This document shows positions 36,001 to 45,879 of a stretch of 64,000 bases of DNA, piece after piece. This stretch comes from Nematostella vectensis (taxonomy: Eukaryota; Cnidaria; Anthozoa; Actiniaria; Edwardsiidae). Location: assembly GCF_932526225.1 (NCBI RefSeq), contig NC_064042.1, positions 5,315,001-5,379,000 on the forward strand. Reading direction: 5' to 3'. How positions within the stretch are numbered: the first letter of the stretch is position 1; every line of letters begins with the position of its first letter. Made by a program: the position numbers and the translations under genes. A model generated the notes under the pieces. That model saw only the letters and a program-made list of their open reading frames with translations, searched no databases and was not told where the DNA came from.

Positions 36001-39000
36001 TTGTGCTGATCGGGATGTGTGATCATGGTAAGTATTTTGTGTTGGTCGGGATGTGTGATCATGGTAAGTATTTTGTGCTGGTCGGGATGTGTGATCATGG
36101 TAAGTACTTTTTGCTGGTCGGGATGTGTGAGCATGGTAAGTATTTTGTGCTGGTAGGGATGTGTGAGCATGGTAAGTACTTTGTGCTGGTCGGGATGTGT
36201 GAGCATGGTAAGTACTTTGTGCTGGTCGGGATGTGTGATCATAGTAAGTACTTTGTGTTGGTCGGGATGTGTGAGCATGGTAAGTACTTTGTGCTGGTCG
36301 GGATGTGTGATCATAGTAAGTACTTTGTGTTGGTCGGAATGTGTGAGCATGGTAAGTATTTTGTGCTGGTCGGAATGTGTGATCATGGTAAGTACTTTGT
36401 GCTGGTCGGGATGTGTGATCATGGTAAGTACTTTGTGCTGGTCGGGATGTGTGAGCATGGTAAGTACTTTGTGCTGGTCGGGATGTGTGATCATAGTAAG
36501 TACTTTGTGTTGGTCGGGATGTGTGAGCATGGTAAGTACTTTGTGCTGTTCGGGATGTATGTAGGTACTTTGTGTTGGTCGGATAGGATAGGTCGTCTTA
36601 CATGGTAGAATACCATTATTGCATGATAATGGCTTGATAGTGGCGATGATGATGATAATAATGATTGTGTTATTGATAATGATCGTGGAACTTTATATTA
36701 CCTTGCAGATAATCCGGAAGCAAGATGCTCTGTGTTTTTCAAGAACCTCCGCCGACTAAGTCGAACCATTGATCGCCACGTGACACGTGGTATAACGCCA
36801 GTGTACGTTCCACTCAACGCGGAGGATATCGCCAAGTTTGTAAGTAATCTTCGCCAACCTACTTAGCAATCTTTTTTATCTTTCTATTTATTCTATGAGG
36901 GTTATTGCAATATCAACGATAACTGTGTTGGCAAGGCCGAAGATGATGGTAGTTATGGTAACGGTGACAATCACAGTGACGATGATAATTGTTATAATGA
37001 TTTAGTCTTGAGAAGATGATAAGAATAATTGGGTTGTGATGATAATGATGATAATGATAATAATGATGATGACAATGATGATGGTGTTATTGATGATGAT
37101 TCTTCGATGACAAAATGACTATGCTTGTTATATCTTGGCTACAGGGCTCTAAGAAGGAAATCCCGACTCTTCGTCTGTACAACAGGCACAAAGGAGCCTA
37201 CGCCCCGAACTCCGACTGGAAGGATTCATTACCTTCGTACAAAGAGATGCTGGGCTTCATAAAGATGAACACAGGGTAATGAGAAATCAATCTATTCTCC
37301 TCCTAACAACATAAATTTACGATAGCTTAAAGATAAAACCTTCACTTTCTAACCCCAGGCTCGAGCCCAGATTAGATCTGCCTGGGTTTATTTTCGAGGT
37401 AAAAAATAACTTAGCGCCCTACATTAAGGACTTCGAATGTCTTTACCCTCGTTAAAAGACGTGAAACCTGAGGTCCCAGCGTTTCTCCTCAAATTTTGAT
37501 TTAACTGTAACAGTGTTTTGTTAACTACTTCGTTGACCTATCCTGGGGATGTAAAAAAGGCTTGAGACTGTGTCGAGCTGTTTGTATAAACTTAATATTA
37601 AAAACTTTTCTTTGGGATCTGGTCGTTGGAGCGCACAAAGCGGGGATTCTCTGTTTTTGTGACAGCCAAACAATTATATTGGAAAGCCAAAGATAAATGA
37701 GCAGAGTGCGTTTTTAAAGTGGGTATGCAGCTAATTTTGAACAGGTTGTCCATCGAAAGAGACATATCCAATTTTCAATCTCCGCGCCTGTGGAATATCT
37801 GGTGTGTTATAGACTGTTACACTGGCGTGCTTGCGAAATGCGGTAAATATGATGTACCCAGAAATTTCTTCGCTGAAAGTGAATATATAGTGACGTTTCT
37901 ATTGGAAATGTCTTCAAGACCAGCTGTATTTACCTATGTTTAGCCAGTTACTTGTTGAACGCAATGTTTTGTTAGATTTGCACACCCAATATAAATCGAA
38001 CCAAAAATTCTGCACACTTTTAGTCTCTGTCCATCAACATGCCCATCATCAGGGGGCCTAGGTGGCTCAGTTGGCAGAGCGTCGCTCTGTAGTGCCTGTG
38101 CCTCTCACCACAGGTTTCCCGGTCGCTCTGTAGTGCCTGTGCTTCTCACCACAGGTTTCCCGGTCGTTTTGTAGTGCCTGTGCTTCTCACCACAGGTTTC
38201 CCGGTCGCTCTGTAGTGCCTGTGCCTCTCACCACAGGTTTCCCGGTCGCTCTGTAGTACCTGTGCCTCTCACCACTGGGTTCCTGGTTCGATTTCCGGTT
38301 CCGCCGTGAGTTAAGTTAGTTGGTCTCGCCTTTTTTCTCCGGGTTCTCTGGTTTTCCACAATCCACAAAACCAACAATTTCGATCTTAGCTGTGATCCGT
38401 GGTCAGACATGAGTTGTATGGCGGCTGCCTGGGGCGACTTCCCATGCCTTCAACTCGACCACGTCTGAATCTGCGCTCTCGTAATTCAGAATCTAGCTGC
38501 AAAGAGAGTGATGAGCTGCTCCAATTTATTATTAGTCGTTGTAATCTTATAGTCTCATCATTGTCGTTATCCTAGAATCACGTATCCTCAGTTGCCACCT
38601 AGCAATTCTGACGAGATCCCTTACTTGACTGAGAATTCACTCGAATTGTCGCCAGAAGAGGATCAGCCGTCTAGCGAGGAATCATGGGATGAGAGCCAGA
38701 AAGAAGACGATGGCTCCGTGCCAGGTTTGTGACATGATGCTCTCAGTCTATCACGTTGTGATTTAAGTCTATCACGGGGTGTTTTAAGTCTATCACGTGG
38801 TGCTTTGTCTATCACGTGGTGCTTTTAGTTATTACGTGGTGCTTTGAGTTTATCACGTGGTGCTTTGAGTTTATCACGTGGTGCTTTGAGTTTATCACGT
38901 GGTGCTTTAAGTCTATCACGTGGTGCTCTCAGTTTTTCATGTCTCCCCTCTCTGATCTTAAGTATATTCAAGCTGTATGGAGTATTATGCTAACATAGAA

Positions 39001-42000
39001 ATGCTGTGTAGCGGAGGAGACTGAGGATGACGAGGTTGCGGGCGCGGTCTGGTACACAGCCCCCCCACACGTCCCAGAGGACAAAGTCCCCTCCCTCACC
39101 GACAAGACCTTCCAGCCCGAGCGCGACCTTCACGACCTTCTGGTGGTGAACTTCTTCCAGCCTTGTAAGTACCTTATTTGCCTCGGGAGTGGATCTAGTG
39201 AGTCTAGTAAGTGTTTTATTTTTGTTTGGCAAGCGCAAAATAATGGCTTGGACTAGTTTTTATTGTAGGCCACGTAAGTTTTCTACCTTGGCCACTTTTT
39301 CGCAAAGGCCAAAAAAAGTGATTAACTGGTTTCCATTGTCCTTATTTTAACGTATTGTTTTCTTTAATTGCAATAGTTGTGATAATTGTGAGATGTGTTT
39401 TTTTTTTCAGGGGACCCCAGGTCGAAAGCAATCATTGGCCCTTATGTTGATGCAGCTCTGAACTTAGGTAGGTACCAGCAGATCGTCTTCTATTGATTTT
39501 CTTGACAATGGGTAAGCGCTTAACAAATGATTTTTTTTTGGGGGGGGGGGTGGAAAAAGTATAATATTTGACGCGGTCAAGGGGGGGGGGGTGTTACGCA
39601 CCCATCCCAGCTACGCGCCGGATGTGGTATTCATTTAGCCCCACGCTAACCCTACCATCGTGGGGTTCACTAAATGTGTTTCAATTTTAAATAATTTTGG
39701 GGTTCAGTAAATGTGTTTCTTTTGTCAATAATTGTGGGGTTCAGTAAATGTGTTTCTTCCGTCGATAAGTATGGGGTTTACTAGATGCGTTTTTCCCGTA
39801 GGTAAAATTGATGTCGGTAACTTCAACGTGCGTCTGGCGCGAGTAAACTGCTTCGACTGGACGGACGTGTGCCAGGACAACAACATCACCGTCTATCCGA
39901 CCATCAAGTTGTTTCGGTAAAAAAGATTTCTAGTAAGAACATACTAGCTTGCTAGACAATAATATAATGATATCACTATTTTTCTATAATGATGTTGCTA
40001 TCTATCTATCTACCTATCTATAAGGATTTGACTATTTATCTATAATGATGTTGCTATCTATCTAAAAGGATTTGACTATCTATTTATAATGATGTGACTA
40101 TCTATCTATAATGATTTTACTATCCATCCGACCATTACTATCTACCTAGCCGACTGATTTGCTTCTTTTTTATCGCATCCTCCTCAGTTATCCTAGTCGC
40201 AAATATTGTTCGAATTTAGAACCCTTCGGGTTCCCTGTGGTGTTTCGGATTGCGTTTGGTGTTTCGGATTTCCTGTGGTGATATGACGTCACATTGCCGC
40301 ACGGCCGACAACAGGAACCCCGAACATAACACCATGGACAAGACTGGATATTTGTCTTGTTTTATTCAGAAAAGGTGCAGATGAGCTGATATACGGCGGC
40401 CCGCTGGACGCTGACCACCTCGTCAAAGCTGTTCTCATGTAAGAACTTTACAATTTTGATACTGCTATGTATATAGCCCGCGTAGTAAGCCAAAAGGGGG
40501 TAAGGTAAAAAGAGAGGCGTAGACGCACGCGCGCGCTCCCTATCCTTCTCTCGCGGGGTCTCGGGCTCATCTTCCCAAGCGTGCTGAAAAACGCAAGACT
40601 AGTTCCAGTACCGCGCGGTTAAACCAGTCTTTTTGTTTTAAAATGGCGGCTTTTTACCGGCGAACTGTCACATTTTGGCGAATGCTAAGAAAACTAGGGC
40701 AAAGCTAAGGCTATAATTTTCTTAATGACTCCCTCATTATCACACAAACCTGTCATCTTTTGTACAGTATGGTTTTAATGCTGTACAGTTAGTCAAAACA
40801 GCGACTAAAGTCAGCCTTTCGTACCTTTACTAGAACGATTCAATACTACGATTGTGCTTGTTTTCGCCAGAGCACGCGCATGCGCATACGTTTTTCAGCA
40901 CCTTTCCAAGCCCTTTGCGCTTGCTATGCACGCTTCTATGTATGATACACCTATTTCCAACAGGGTTCACCCGGGGGTGTTGAACCACTGCGGGGTACAG
41001 TTCATGGGTTCCCTAGTGCGACTAAATATAAATTAGGTGAATTCTGGTTATAATTGGGACTGTGAATCCCTTATTTTCTCGGAAAATGACTAGAGCTGAA
41101 ACTCCTGTCTTTAACCGCACATCATTTGTTTTGGGGGACAAAAATAAACCAGTGGGGACGATGGCCTTATTGAACGATTCTAAACCCCTCGCATGCAATG
41201 TGATAGCGATGTTGACGGATTTTCCCACAGGCTGCAGCAGCCCTCCCCTATACGTCTCTCTGAAGATGACATCGATCCGTTCCTGAAAGGAGACATCCCT
41301 AAAAACGCTGCTAAAGCGACCAGCATCGCCGTGTTGGGTGTTTTCGAATCTGAGTCAAGCTCGGGTAAGGCTAAATCATCTTTGATTGACATTGAATAAA
41401 CAAGTAGTCTTGCAGAAACGGCTTGTAATCGAGCCTATGAAGCTCCTGATTAAAAGGAGCCGCCATTTTGAAATCCTAGCGAAATACAAACCGTTAGAAA
41501 ACATCCGTTTCCATCGGCTGATTTGATGTAGCTGTTGTTATGTTTTGGATTGAATTGGTAGATAAAAGATTAATCCTTGTATTAAGATGGATATTTCGAG
41601 ATTTCTTCATTTGTCTTCCAATATTTAGTGAGAACGATAAGAAATGTGTGGCTGACAAGCGCTATTTAACATTCCCCTTCAGAGTTTGAGGCTTTTAGTA
41701 ACGCCGCTAGATCACTGCGTGGCGATTACCTGCTGGGTTACGTCTCTGGAGAGGCGGCAAAAAAGAGGTTAGTGACAACCCCATTCAACCCGTATATTAT
41801 ACTTCTTCCCTCTCTCCTACTACAGCTCTTTCCCTCACTCGACAGCCTTCCCTCTACGTTAGGTGCTTCTTCCTAGATACTGCCCCGTCGAACTCTTTCT
41901 TTCCCCATTTGATATCTGACAGCTGACAGCGTACCTAACCACCCCCACCCCCAAGCAAATGAATGACTGGAAAACTCTTGAATCTTAATCTGTATCTCAT

Positions 42001-44356
42001 TTCAGTGCAGCGAGTTATGGCTTGGAGACACCTGGCATATTGGCGATCAAGCGTAACGACCCACTGGTTCCCCGTGTGGTGTTTTATCAACCCTTTACGA
42101 AAGCGAATATTGTGAAATTTGTGGAGATTTCCAATCTTCAAACATATGTAAGTTTACAGTCATTGGTCATAACTAGTGGACTGAATTATTCCAACATTTG
42201 TCAACAATAAAATACTGCTGATTTCAGGGCGAGCTCACGCCTATCAACCTACCGCTGTACAACAAACACCGTCGTCCACTGCTCGTCGTTTTCAGACAAA
42301 ACATGGCGCCTGATGATAAGTACACGCCTGTCATGGAGAAGATAGCCGCTGACACATCCCTGCCAGATGTATTCCTTTGTTGGATGGCTCTGTATGTTGC
42401 ATTTATTTTGCATATTATTGTACACAGTAACTATGTACCCAACCAGTAAATGCTATGGCTTATGTTGTGATTTTGTGAGTTAAAGCCTTTTCTCTTTCAT
42501 TGACAATGTTGACAACGTCACCTGTCAATAATGTCAGTAAAAGAGGGTCTGATGGTACCGACCTTAAAACTGTTCTTCCTTTACCTTTAATTACTTCTGC
42601 CTTTGTATACGTAAGCTTTCTTTTGTGTTTTCGTCGTCTTCCTATCGTAATGTTGTGACTGCTGAACTTTCTTTGATATTTCAAAACTGTCCTTCTCTTA
42701 CCCGTAACTACTGCGCCTAAGTATACGTATTTTTTTCTTGTCTTCTTCCTTTAGTGATGTTGTGATTGTTAAACTTTTTTTGATACTCCAAAAGACACTT
42801 TTTCTTACCTACTATATACTACTACCGATGTTAAATTGTTATTTTCTCGCCTATAGTTGTAGTGTTGTCCCTACTATAAAATGTGATTTTTTATATCTCC
42901 TCCAGCTCCCGTAATGATGTGAATGGTGCTATCCTGGAGTCCTACACAGGCAAGATGGATGTCCCAATTCTTGTCCTTGTCGACCATTCTAAGGTAATAG
43001 GGAACTTAAGCAAACACGTTTCTTGACGACAGACAGAAGTTTCCATTCTTTGTAAAGTTTTTGCTACAATCTAATGAAAGAAGACGTATCTGTTCTACCT
43101 GGCTATATCTGACTTAAACTAAAATACCTGACTTTGGACTTCTTGCTCATCCACAATAAATTTTGTGATTCCTTATTACGATACAATGTTCAATCGTTGA
43201 AAAGATGGCTGTGTTAGTTTTCACAACCTTTCCCTGTCTCTCCCACGGAACGTGAGCATCTCGATGCCTATTGTGTGAGAACGTGTTTCCTTCATGAAGT
43301 TTTTAGACATTGATTTCCCAGATGTGTGCTGATAGAGTAATTTTTACAGCCCTTATTTTGAAATATCGACTCTCACCTCCGCTTGATCGAGGATTCAGTT
43401 TACAAATATCTCGGAAAGACGGGCACAAAGAATATCAATGACGCACTCTTTTGTTAGTCCGCAGTTTACCAATATCGCCGGGAGGCTGGTGCCAAGGAGG
43501 TGATCGAGTGGACCAACCGCTGTCTCGATGACAAGAACAGACCATCTCGTAAGAATAAATGTCTTTTCGACTTTTATGATATTGTTACAGATAGTTCTGT
43601 CAATACGAACGATATACAGGGTCATGGGAGGATCGATGCCTACCAAATTGGTAGGCATCGATAGTGGGATCCTCGTGAGTCTTGATTGAAGGAAGGCCAA
43701 TCACGCCGCCATCTTACGCTCCGGCTCAATGGCGAGTCACCAAAACATAATCCGTTCTCTATTATACTGTTGAAAACAATTACAAATGCAGGCCCGTACC
43801 CAGGATTTTTCTTGGGGGGATGCGGAATCCGAAAAGTGGATCTAATTTTTCCGGGGGGTGCGGAATCCGAATAGTGGACCTAATTTTTTCCGGGGGGGAG
43901 TTCTCTGATAAAAATCTGACCACCCCCGAAAGAACAAAGAGGGATGTTTTATGCCTTTGGAGTATCTCCACGGAACGTTTATTGTCGGATTTGGCTACGT
44001 ACCAGAGTGATCTAGCTTATGCTTTATAGTTTAATCTACAAAAGAGCACGCCTATTGAGAACCGAAAGTGGACCTTTGGCCGTTGTGTGTGTGTGTGGGG
44101 GGGCACTCCCTGCCCCCCCCTCCCCCTGAGTACGGGCCTGAAATGTGTCTCTTAAGGGCACTTTTAAAGTTGCTTGTATGTATGTGTAGATAAACTGAAA
44201 GAGAGCAAATGGGAGCCTCTACTTGAAGGATACGACTACCTTAAGCTAATCGACGAGGAAGAAGCTCTCAAGAACAGGAAGGAGGAGCAGAAGGCAGAGG
44301 AAAAGACGTCAGACAACGGGGAAGAATCAGAAGACTTTAAGAAGTCAGAGAGGTGA
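24089..44356 (+). CDS. TXNDC16: TXNDC16-like thioredoxin-domain protein, 25 exons
   Basis: Exons: 24089-24263, 24339-24424, 25836-25894, 26668-26742, 27795-27916, 28316-28412, 29168-29321, 30399-30553, 31307-31403, 33427-33535, 34117-34227, 36709-36839, 37145-37275, 38576-38724, 39012-39164, 39411-39467, 39802-39916, 40370-40438, 41231-41364, 41683-41767, 42006-42147, 42228-42391, 42906-42993, 43458-43548, 44190-44356. Every junction keeps phase; 971 residues (human about 825). The N-terminus looks like a signal peptide (LVWTCFLLNFLPYSTG), so a secretory/ER lumen location is likely. The best-conserved part is a thioredoxin fold near residues 590-685, with NFFQPWDPRSKA where CxxC would be and RVNCFDWTDVCQDNNITVYP, which matches human RINCADWSDVC. 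The C-terminal WEPLLEGYDYLKLID matches human WKPPLPAYDFLSMID, followed by a Glu/Lys-rich tail. No CxxC is visible, so redox activity is doubtful. Introns carry an antisense receptor-like gene and many repeats. Confidence 0.93.
27033..27655. mobile_element. Non-autonomous TIR element in a TXNDC16 intron
   Basis: The left end (AAAGGTGGTAAAGAG, CGTGAAACAC, TCTAATTTACAGAACCTACG) pairs with the right end read in reverse (AAAGGTGGTAAAGGG, TCTAATTCACGGAACTTACG). Arms of about 130 bp are diverged. No coding frame. Confidence 0.75.
29500..30275. repeat. ~60-bp minisatellite in TXNDC16 intron 7
   Basis: From about 29750, roughly nine units of GTGTAGTGAGAAGGGTGTTT, GTGATGGGTGTGGTGGG and GGAGATATGGGGAAAGG, each about 60 bp. 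A looser GTGTTGATGAGGG-type run precedes it. Frames on both strands are open through the repeat but carry no protein signal. Confidence 0.93.
31759..33012 (-). CDS. Seven-TM orphan protein, gustatory-receptor-like layout, intronless
   Basis: A single 417-residue frame lying antisense in the TXNDC16 intron between exons 9 and 10. Hydrophobic segments are near residues 69-93 (SLIAIAVLVHGYI), 133-155 (FCFSQFSGYVFMAY), 178-202 (IQIVIYFAVWLTF), 218-246 (LMWLYIGTPCWLFAMI), 286-309 (FIVHWISFGFTF), 317-342 (LMYLLMVMIPFCY) and 397-417 (LKWLSLFISLCGL). The N-terminus is basic and hydrophilic with no signal peptide, and the protein ends right after the seventh segment. None of the class A GPCR hallmarks (DRY, NPxxY, TM3-loop Cys pair) is present. 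Cytosolic N-terminus, seven helices and a very short C-terminus are what is known for insect gustatory receptors and cnidarian Gr-like proteins; assignment is by layout only. Other possible starts are MSSRRQSD and MSTSTPRG. Confidence 0.6.
   Translation of the reverse strand: MASIKVTLAMSSRRQSDISQRDDELKVILHHSIMSTSTPRGRPYRYQTALKAPLATLSLVTGLWPTRKALRVSLIAIAVLVHGYISLGNIFAWQVCGKIPLTEADRLSPWLCYGNLTYHESKKSWAGLLEPVVFSRYLFCFSQFSGYVFMAYSASLLQGRVDAMSIDTAASLLTRSQWISLNIQIVIYFAVWLTFQLFDAILIPGKYMPSGSYQVNWLIIENALMWLYIGTPCWLFAMITFALESFAVNTLHHIRDLQSGTLNDVIVIHQQFSERVFGTVRALKYWFIVHWISFGFTFVTDTAIGLKVAQFRDKTEFVFWVFSLMYLLMVMIPFCYPCIRAAALTDTCDLILEKLCYFLEADWPIQHPLRCRFNMNGFLEYAHHVGCGFWVGRLRFTLGLKWLSLFISLCGLASKLI
34200..36575. 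repeat. 36-bp minisatellite made of exon 11 end plus 5' splice site
   Basis: About 65 units of TTTGTGCTGGTCGGGATGTG, TGATCATG, GTAAGTAC. The first unit is the real 3' end of TXNDC16 exon 11 (34200-34227) with its donor. Common variants: GAGCATG, GAGAATG, a 33-bp unit lacking CTG, and GTAAGTATT. Most units keep CATG followed by GTAAGT. Read in the exon frame it codes FVLVGMC(D/E)HGKY until a frame change near 34796. Confidence 0.97.
38052..38515 (+). mobile_element. tRNA-derived SINE with a 41-bp expansion between A and B boxes
   Basis: Starts GGGGGCCTAGGTGGCTCAGT then TGGCAGAGC, an A-box-like tRNA start. A B box GGTTCGATTTCC lies at 38285-38296. Between them a 41-bp unit (CGCTCTGTAGTGCCTGTGCC then TCTCACCACAGG) is repeated five times from 38083. 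A 3' body (CTGCCTGGGGCGACTTCCC) follows. In a TXNDC16 intron. Confidence 0.78.
38753..38940. repeat. 22-bp minisatellite just after TXNDC16 exon 14
   Basis: About eight units of TATCACGTGGTGCTTTGAGT type starting about 30 bp after the exon 14 donor. Confidence 0.9.
39650..39801. repeat. ~41-bp tandem repeat ending at the TXNDC16 exon 17 acceptor
   Basis: Units contain GGGGTTCAGTAAATGTGTTT followed by CTTCCGTCGATAA-type ends. The last, diverged unit (GGGGTTTACTAGATGCGTTT then TTCCCGTAG) supplies the splice acceptor of exon 17. Confidence 0.75.
39965..40140. repeat. Degenerate TATCTA-rich microsatellite
   Basis: Loose repeats of CTATCTATCTATAATGATGT in a TXNDC16 intron. Confidence 0.7.
43789..44140. 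mobile_element. hAT-type MITE, family CAGGCCCGTACCCAGG
   Basis: Inverted ends CAGGCCCGTACCCAGG and CCTGAGTACGGGCCTG, flanked by AAATG on both sides (43784-43788, 44141-44145), a 5-bp target duplication. The interior has a short internal repeat (GCGGAATCCGAAAAGTGGA and GCGGAATCCGAATAGTGGA). In the last TXNDC16 intron. Confidence 0.85.
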
Positions 44357-44389
44357 AACAAACATATATGTATAGTATTTATGTACCGC

Positions 44390-44845
44390 TTATGCCTAGT
44401 GCACACTAGCAACATAACAACATAACGACATGGACATAATGACATAAAAAACAATGCCTAGTGCACACTAGCAACATAACAACATAACGACATGGACATA
44501 ATGACATAAAAACAATGCCTAGTGCACACTAGCAACATAACAACATAACGACATGGACATAATGACATAAAAAACAATGCCTAGTGCACACTAGCAACAT
44601 AACAACATAACGACATGGACATAATGACATAAAAAACAATGCCTAGTGCACACTAGCAACATAACAACATAACGACATGGGCGCGCGCACTATGTTTAGC
44701 CCGACATAACGACATGGACATAATGACATAAAAGAAAAAACATGTTTTTGTCTCTTATGTCGTTATGTCCATGTCGTTATGTCGAAGATAAGAGTGCGCG
44801 CGCCCATGTCGTTATGTCAATATGTCGCTAGTGTGCACTAGACAT
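44390..44845. repeat. 62-bp tandem array folding back on itself
   Basis: Five units of about 62 bp (GCCTAGTGCACACTAGCAAC, then AACGACATGGACATAATGAC), a GCGCGCGC segment, then inverted copies (GTCATTATGTCC is matched by TTATGTCGTTATGTCC) ending CTAGTGTGCACTAGAC. A large hairpin is possible. Confidence 0.9.
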
Positions 44846-44994
44846 TATCAGTCATGTTCTGTTCTGCGCTTATATCAGCAGTGTTCCAAGCACTTTACAT
44901 TTAAAGTCCTAAGACGTATTTAAAATGTGCATATGCTGAAATTATATATAACCTTACAGTAAAAATTATTGGACTAGTTTGGATTAGAGTGTTA

Positions 44995-45080
44995 GCGCGT
45001 TAGCTTATGGGCCCCCTCTCACTTCTGCTGAAAAGGGTTCGATTCCCGGTCTAGACATGTGATGCGCAAAAGGATGAAAT
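44995..45080 (+). repeat. SINE-like fragment with B box
   Basis: GTTAGCGCGTTAGCTTATGG, then CTCTCACTTCTGCTGAAAAG and GGGTTCGATTCCC. Related to 8925-9010. Confidence 0.55.
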
Positions 45081-45428
45081 GGACTGAATCGGCTTCTAAA
45101 ATAAAACAATCCCTAACAATCTAAATGAGCGTCAGCTAGCATGCTCGGCCCTAAATTTCTCAGAAAGATGACAATAAGGTTTGACGCACTGCGGTCACAA
45201 AATGCTTTGTTTCAGTAGCTGATCTAGGGGGGGGTTTCGAGAGCTGTCAAGGAAAGTTGTTTGTAACCTTATTGGTGCGCAGTTTGTCGATAAAAAGGCT
45301 TTCAAAGGGGAGCTAAACGTTCAATGTTGTTTTAATCGCACTTAAAAAAACAAAGATACCTTGCAAAGATACCTTTTCCGACGTATTAACGGTTCTGTTT
45401 ACGTTGTAACTTACTTTTTCTGACGTAT

Positions 45429-45654
45429 TACTGTCGAATCCGTTGTATCGCGACGCCGCATTTTCAAAACATCGGTTTGTTTTTGTCTTTTGGGATTTTC
45501 TGTTCCGCCAGTCAAATATTCTAAGCCAGAGGATAGCCAAGGAAGTGCACAATAGAGACTCTGATTGGCTCAGAATGATTTTACTGACGGAACAGAAAAC
45601 CAAAACAAATCGTGTTTTGAAAACGCGGGTCGCGATACAACCGAGTCGACAGTA
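45429..45654. mobile_element. Palindromic element with long inverted arms
   Basis: The left arm TACTGTCGAATCCGTTGTAT pairs with right-arm reverse TACTGTCGACTCGGTTGTAT, and pairing continues through GCATTTTCAAAACA and TTCTGTTCCGCCAGT. The element interrupts a short tandem array (units of CTTTTCTGACGTATTAACGG, 45360-45800). Confidence 0.8.
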
Positions 45655-45879
45655 ACGGTTTCGTTTTCGTTGTAAGATACCTTTTCTGACGTATCAACGG
45701 TTTGGTTTTCGTTGTAAGATACTTTTTTTGACGAATTAAAATTTTCTTTGTTGTTAGATACCTTTTCTGACGTATTGACGGTTTTTGTTTCCGTTGTAGA
45801 TTCAGGCAGAGGAAGCCCGAGGATTTCAGACACAAGGATGGGAACGTTCACAGCCCGGTCCACGAACACGAACACGATG

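Noticed and set aside
34056-36608. Long open frames on both strands across the 36-bp array (up to about 460 codons)
   Set aside because: A 36-bp unit without stops stays open in several frames. The translations are the repeat itself (for example ITHPDQHKVLTM), with no domain, and splice sites place this in an intron.
38052-38110. Possible tRNA gene (GGTGGCTCAGTTGGCAGAGC)
   Set aside because: The B box is more than 200 bp away after tandem units and no cloverleaf can be closed, so a SINE is the better call.
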